From SG8-4 sp964562575 (GTDB taxonomy: Bacteria > Planctomycetota > Phycisphaerae > Sedimentisphaerales > Anaerobacaceae), in the NCBI GenBank assembly GCA_964562575.1, contig CAZLTY010000001.1:9914-73913 (forward strand): a stretch of 64,000 bases of DNA. The letters run 5' to 3'. A program made the translations under genes and the position numbers. The notes beneath the pieces are model-generated. The model was not told where the DNA came from. It saw only the letters and a list, made by a program, of their open reading frames with translations, and searched no databases. Shown here piece by piece: positions 60,525 to 64,000 of the stretch (positions are counted from its first letter, which is position 1; the number at the start of each line of letters is the position of its first letter).

Positions 60525-62321
60525 ATGGTTCTACAAACGGCCAGAGCCGAGACATTCCTATGGTTATTGCTGCTAGTCTCGCTGTCAAACAGCCCGGTGA
60601 AAGCCGCCAAGACGATCCTGGCCGATGAACTCTATGACAAAATGCGGGGAATGTGGCTGGGCCAGCTAATCGGTAACAGCACAGGCAGAGCAACCGAAGG
60701 AAGGTATTCCGGCCCAGAGCCTAATCCCGGCTCGGCAGTTCCGTGGGTAATTAAGCAGCAGTGGGACAGCGATGATGACACCGATATCGAGTACGTCGCT
60801 CTGCACATACTCGAAACAGATGGATTGAACTGCCCTCGGCAGAGAATGGCCGAACAATGGTTCACTTACACAGGCGGCTCAGGCATATACATCGCAAACA
60901 AACAGGCCTGGCACCTTATGAAAGACGGCTATCTGCCGCCTGAAACAGGAAGCCGCTCTTATAATGAACACTGGTACTCGATTGATTCGCAGATAGGAAC
61001 TGAGATTCTTGGGGCCATCTCTCCGGGCTGTATCCAATCTGCGATCGATCTTGCCGAGGAATTCGCAGGCTTTACAAATACCGGTTTTCCAGTTCACGCC
61101 GCTCAGTTCTACTGTGCCATGTATGCCACAGCTTTCTTCGAGCCAAATGTGGTGGATCTTGTGGCCGAAGGTCTGGCGGTTATGCCGACAACCAGTCGAA
61201 CGTATCAAGTCATTGCCGACGTACTGACTTGGTATTTAGACGATGCGCAGGACGGCCACTTGGATTGGCGGTCAACTCGGCGCAGACTTTACGATGACTA
61301 CCAGGGCCACAACAGCTCAGGCCGCTACTACAATTGGGTAGAGTCAACGATCAACACGGGAGCGACCGTACTGGCTATACTGTACGGCCGAGGTGATTTT
61401 AGGGATACTGTTCAAATCGGAGTTCTGGCCGGATGGGATTGTGATTGCAACCCTGCCACGGCGGGTGGCTTGATTGGAATCATTGAGGGTTTCTCCAAGC
61501 TTCCGCCTGACCTTACCGACCCGAACATTTGTGGGGACATCTACAAGAATGTCCATAGGCCATACTTGCCTGATCCCAACCAGACTCTGCCGCAGTATGA
61601 TACGATAACCAATATTGCCGGGCGTCTGACAAATCTTGCAGAGCGCAGCATCCTTAGTAACGGCGGCTACGTTACCGGCAGCGGATCGGCAAGAACCTAC
61701 CATATCCCTGACTTCAACTCCGTCAGCAGTGAACCCGGCAAGCCTGACCCCAACGGACCTGCCGGCCTTGTCGCAGAGGCTCTTGCGGCAGGCATTACGG
61801 TCATTCCGACAGCCGCCGCTCAACGATATGACGTGCGATATGACCGCCATAATCTCGATGCTATTGTCGATGGCATCACCGACAATTCCTACAACGGCCA
61901 CAAAGCTTACTATTCGCGCGTAGACTATGTGCGGGAGCATGACTGGTATCAGTTGAATTTCTCAGAGCCGGTTGAGTTTGAGACTCTCACGTTCTGGGAG
62001 GGTGACGTCATTTGGAACCGAATCAATAGCTACTACAAGGAAGACGATTCCGAAGGTGGCTTTTTCGAGGACCTTACAGTGGAAGTCATTAGGGACGGAA
62101 CACCTGTCACACCACACAACCTAAAGAGTTTTCCGGAGCTTGACCGTTTCAAAATGTATCAGAAGATCACATTCACGTTTGCGCCGACAGTAGGCGAAGC
62201 CATACGTATCACGGGAACTCCGGGAGGTATGCTGGGTTACACGACGATTATGGAACTCGAGGCCGGAGGCAGTCTTCATCCCAATCCGGAAAATATAGTC
62301 AACATGCGTGTACTTCACTGA
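60525..62321 (+). CDS. Secreted ADP-ribosylglycohydrolase-fold protein with C-terminal beta domain
   Basis: 598 residues with a GAGGAG ribosome site and a signal peptide (TFLWLLLLVSLSNSPVKA). ARH fold: LYDKMRGMWLGQLIGNSTGR, the acidic segment DSDDDTDIEYVALHILE, and GWDCDCNPATAGGLIGIIEG, the counterpart of the lipoprotein across the shared promoter region. Residues about 400-598 resemble a sugar-binding or discoidin-like domain (YQLNFSEPVEFETLTFWEGD). Probably an exported hydrolase; the substrate is unknown, with a glycan the best guess. Confidence 0.82.
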   Translation: MVLQTARAETFLWLLLLVSLSNSPVKAAKTILADELYDKMRGMWLGQLIGNSTGRATEGRYSGPEPNPGSAVPWVIKQQWDSDDDTDIEYVALHILETDGLNCPRQRMAEQWFTYTGGSGIYIANKQAWHLMKDGYLPPETGSRSYNEHWYSIDSQIGTEILGAISPGCIQSAIDLAEEFAGFTNTGFPVHAAQFYCAMYATAFFEPNVVDLVAEGLAVMPTTSRTYQVIADVLTWYLDDAQDGHLDWRSTRRRLYDDYQGHNSSGRYYNWVESTINTGATVLAILYGRGDFRDTVQIGVLAGWDCDCNPATAGGLIGIIEGFSKLPPDLTDPNICGDIYKNVHRPYLPDPNQTLPQYDTITNIAGRLTNLAERSILSNGGYVTGSGSARTYHIPDFNSVSSEPGKPDPNGPAGLVAEALAAGITVIPTAAAQRYDVRYDRHNLDAIVDGITDNSYNGHKAYYSRVDYVREHDWYQLNFSEPVEFETLTFWEGDVIWNRINSYYKEDDSEGGFFEDLTVEVIRDGTPVTPHNLKSFPELDRFKMYQKITFTFAPTVGEAIRITGTPGGMLGYTTIMELEAGGSLHPNPENIVNMRVLH

Positions 62322-62412
62322 GTTTGACTTGATGTCATGGGACGGGAGATGTAGGATTGCTTGAGCAATTGGAGATACACCGCTGGCAAGCGATCAGAGC
62401 AAGGAGAATGTT

Positions 62413-63189
62413 GTGCACAAGCCGAGAGCATTTACACTAATAGAACTCCTGGTGGTAATAGCAATTATCGCACTTCTGATGGCGATACTGATGCCGGCGC
62501 TACAGCGGGTGAAGCAGCAGGGCGCCAAAACCGCCTGCCAGTCAAATCTTAAACAGATGGGCTTGGTAGTGTCGCTGTACACAGAGGACTTCGACGGCAA
62601 GTTCCACCAGGAGTCTCCATCCGGCCCTCAGCACAGTTGGGTCTTCGCAATGCGGCCCTACTACAGCCACGAGCCGGAGATACGCAATTGCCCTTCGGTG
62701 AATCACTTCTACAGTGACACTGGTGGTCGGGGCGGCCCGTTTGTCGGTTGGGGCGTATACGGCCAAGATGGCTATTCCACCCCAGGTTGGGCAATGGCCG
62801 GTGACTACGGCAGCTACGGATGGAACTGGTGGCTCTGCGATGAGGACCGCGAGCAGAAGCATTGGCGGAATATCAATACTATCCCAGGCAGCCGCCATGA
62901 GATACCGGTCTTTGTGGATGCCCAATGGGTGGATGCCTTGCCCAGGCCGACGGACCAGCCATCGCAGGGGTTCTTCACGCTCATAAGCCGGAACATGGGA
63001 TCGTTCTGCATTGATCGGCACAGCGGCTTCGTTAATGGCGTTTTTGTAGACTTCTCAGTTCGGCAAATAGGATTGAAGGAACTCTGGGAACTCCGGTGGT
63101 ATCGCGGCTGGCCTGAAGACCGACGCAAAGCTGCTACGCCCGTATGGCCGGAGTGGATGAAAAACTATAAGGATTACGCAGCCAACTAA
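62413..63189 (+). CDS. Type IV prepilin-like protein, H-X9-D family
   Basis: 258 residues from a GTG at 62413 with an AAGGAG ribosome site. Short leader, then AFTLIELLVVIAIIALLMAI, then CQSNLKQMGLVVSLYTEDFD. The C-terminal family motif appears as HSGFVNGVFVDF (H-X9-D, with F in place of the usual G), followed by LKELWELRWYRGW. Same family as the gene at 41546. Downstream of the ARH-type gene on the same strand. Confidence 0.87.
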   Translation: MHKPRAFTLIELLVVIAIIALLMAILMPALQRVKQQGAKTACQSNLKQMGLVVSLYTEDFDGKFHQESPSGPQHSWVFAMRPYYSHEPEIRNCPSVNHFYSDTGGRGGPFVGWGVYGQDGYSTPGWAMAGDYGSYGWNWWLCDEDREQKHWRNINTIPGSRHEIPVFVDAQWVDALPRPTDQPSQGFFTLISRNMGSFCIDRHSGFVNGVFVDFSVRQIGLKELWELRWYRGWPEDRRKAATPVWPEWMKNYKDYAAN

Positions 63190-63368
63190 GGAGCCGCGCA
63201 TAAATAAGTGCTTCATTTGTCGCTCAGATTTGCGTCAGATTTAGTCGCGCCCGATTGAGCGAAACCACAGGCGTAGCTATTCTACGTCGCGGATTTCGCG
63301 ATTGAGAAGCGGCTGAAGATGGCGTGAAGATGAGATGAGAAATGGATCAGTTATTTATGCGCGGTTCC
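63190..63368. mobile_element. MITE-like element with 18-bp terminal inverted repeats
   Basis: Left end GGAGCCGCGCATAAATAA (63190-63207) and right end TTATTTATGCGCGGTTCC (63351-63368) are inverted repeats at 17 of 18 positions. 179 bp long with no coding capacity. It begins right after the prepilin stop. Part of its right side recurs at 42470-42511, also just after a prepilin gene. Confidence 0.65.
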
Positions 63369-63518
63369 TAAGGCGAAGGAATCTGTTTTGAGGAACCGCG
63401 GATTTCACGGATTACACAGATGTACGATCAACAAATATCATTCCCACCAGAACACAAGTTATCTAGGTTCTGTCGGAAGACAAGCCGCTCGAAACCAGAT
63501 CGAGTTCTCAGATAGAGC
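63369..63518. other. Intergenic region with degenerate repeat words
   Basis: Contains GAACCGCGGATTTCACGGAT, similar in style to the words near 41.15 kb. Nothing else is recognisable; together with the MITE-like element it fills the 329-bp gap after the prepilin gene. Confidence 0.4.
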
Positions 63519-63755
63519 CTAGTAGGTAAACAGTTCTTCCATGGAATACTCCTTGCCTGTGGACTCATTCAACGCCTCGCGAATCTTGAATTGGACGTCA
63601 GGTGTTAACCTTCTGCCTTTGCACGCGCGAGATACCATCTTGTGAGTGAGCTGCTGCGTTGAGATTGCGACAAGGTCATGCGCCTTGAGACCGTGGTCTG
63701 CCATGATCCGTGCGATGGGTTGCTCTCCTAGGTTGCGCTCAATCTCAATATTCAT
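63519..63755 (-). CDS. Small putative helix-turn-helix protein
   Basis: 78 residues. MNIEIERNLGEQPIARIMAD then HGLKAHDLVAISTQQLTHKM, and a basic stretch SRACKGRRLTPDVQFKIREA, look like a short Cro/C1-type helix-turn-helix with a recognition region. I recall similar small proteins in related genomes, without known function. The next sequence upstream is the end of another minus-strand frame, 62 bp away. Confidence 0.65.
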   Translation of the reverse strand: MNIEIERNLGEQPIARIMADHGLKAHDLVAISTQQLTHKMVSRACKGRRLTPDVQFKIREALNESTGKEYSMEELFTY

Positions 63756-63817
63756 TTTGCGAAAGTTCTCTTCAAAGTGAACGACTGGCTGTGTGGGAAG
63801 ACATGGGAGTCAGACAT

Positions 63818-64000
63818 TCAATCCCTGCCGGAAAGAATGGTTGTCGACCCCAATGGTCTGCGAACTGATGAGGGGTGAATCCCCGCTTTCATCGCCATCA
63901 TCAGACCGGCCGCCTCCACGTAGTTCTCCACGAAGATGAATCGCTCATCGCCGTCGGGGTATTCGTGCAGGACCGACTTGTTCTCTCTTACCACCACGAT
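63818..64000 (-). CDS. C-terminal 60 residues of a gene running off the window
   Basis: The minus strand is open from the last base of the window to a TGA at 63818-63820: 60 codons with ENKSVLHEYPDGDERFIFVE and NYVEAAGLMMAMKAGIHPSS. It reads like a real protein end, but it is short and matches no family I know. It could also be a chance open frame. Confidence 0.4.
   Translation of the reverse strand: MVVVRENKSVLHEYPDGDERFIFVENYVEAAGLMMAMKAGIHPSSVRRPLGSTTILSGRD

Noticed and set aside
1..64000. tRNA, rRNA and riboswitch genes
   Set aside because: Gaps between genes were read for cloverleaf-like arms and known conserved cores; none was convincing, though a covariance search could still find one.

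Overview
The window looks like a chromosomal segment of an uncultivated, probably anaerobic planctomycete, most likely near the Phycisphaerae / Sedimentisphaerales. This is inferred from gene content. It carries long secreted proteins built from LamG, discoidin and Fn3-like modules, two prepilins of the FTLIE...H-X9-D type, a glutamyl-tRNA synthetase with an extended KLSKRE region, secreted ADP-ribosylglycohydrolase-like enzymes and a TolB-propeller/CxxCH/TPR protein. No rRNA, tRNA or CRISPR array was seen.

Layout. 0-10.3 kb: a gltX-pfkB-thpR operon (minus strand, thpR cut by the window edge), a LamG protein, convergent queuosine genes queA and queG, and a DapA-like aldolase. 10.4-19.3 kb: a probable transporter remnant, a large secreted alpha-barrel-like protein and two tandem LamG/discoidin paralogues with permuted domain order. 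19.4-24.5 kb: an MTA-phosphorylase-type enzyme, a small coiled-coil lipoprotein and the kdsB / pseudopilin-like / pyrG operon (CTP synthase next to a CTP-using enzyme). 24.7-30 kb: a trypsin-like/TPR protein and a complete sugar ABC transporter of the ribose type. 30.1-47.6 kb: the accessory region. 47.7-63.2 kb: DUF503, a RidA-like protein, the TolB/CxxCH/TPR protein, an operon of a CBM9/LamG protein with a histidine kinase and two overlapping PhoB-type regulators, a divergent pair of secreted ADP-ribosylglycohydrolase-like enzymes and a prepilin. The last 0.5 kb holds a small putative DNA-binding protein and the tail of another possible gene.

The accessory region has two parts. Part one (30.77-40.84 kb) is an eight-gene minus-strand run of exported proteins. 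Two large proteins share an N-terminal module of about 300 residues. One continues into WD40-like repeats and ends at the linker that normally precedes a caspase domain, and the other continues into ankyrin repeats. Each is translationally coupled to a smaller exported protein that begins with a shared PPP...DQE.TER.WD.SHPGWR motif. A lipoprotein with a C-terminal chagasin (cysteine-protease inhibitor) domain ends the run. I do not recognise this arrangement, and it is the best candidate for an undescribed system here. Part two (about 42.5-47.1 kb) looks like a decayed integron cassette array: small unrelated genes, all on the minus strand, separated by attC-like inverted repeats. The 3' end of an integron-type integrase survives at 30.64-30.78 kb. 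The same three repeat blocks occur in the same order on both sides of the 10-kb operon, so it sits between direct repeats.

Repeats are abundant. A hairpin-cored AT-rich element occurs three times between genes. Paired-hairpin REP-like elements occur between genes and, remarkably, in frame inside the phosphorylase and probably gltX. A 7-bp tandem repeat adds residues inside kdsB. Function calls rest on motif recognition by eye; no database search was possible.
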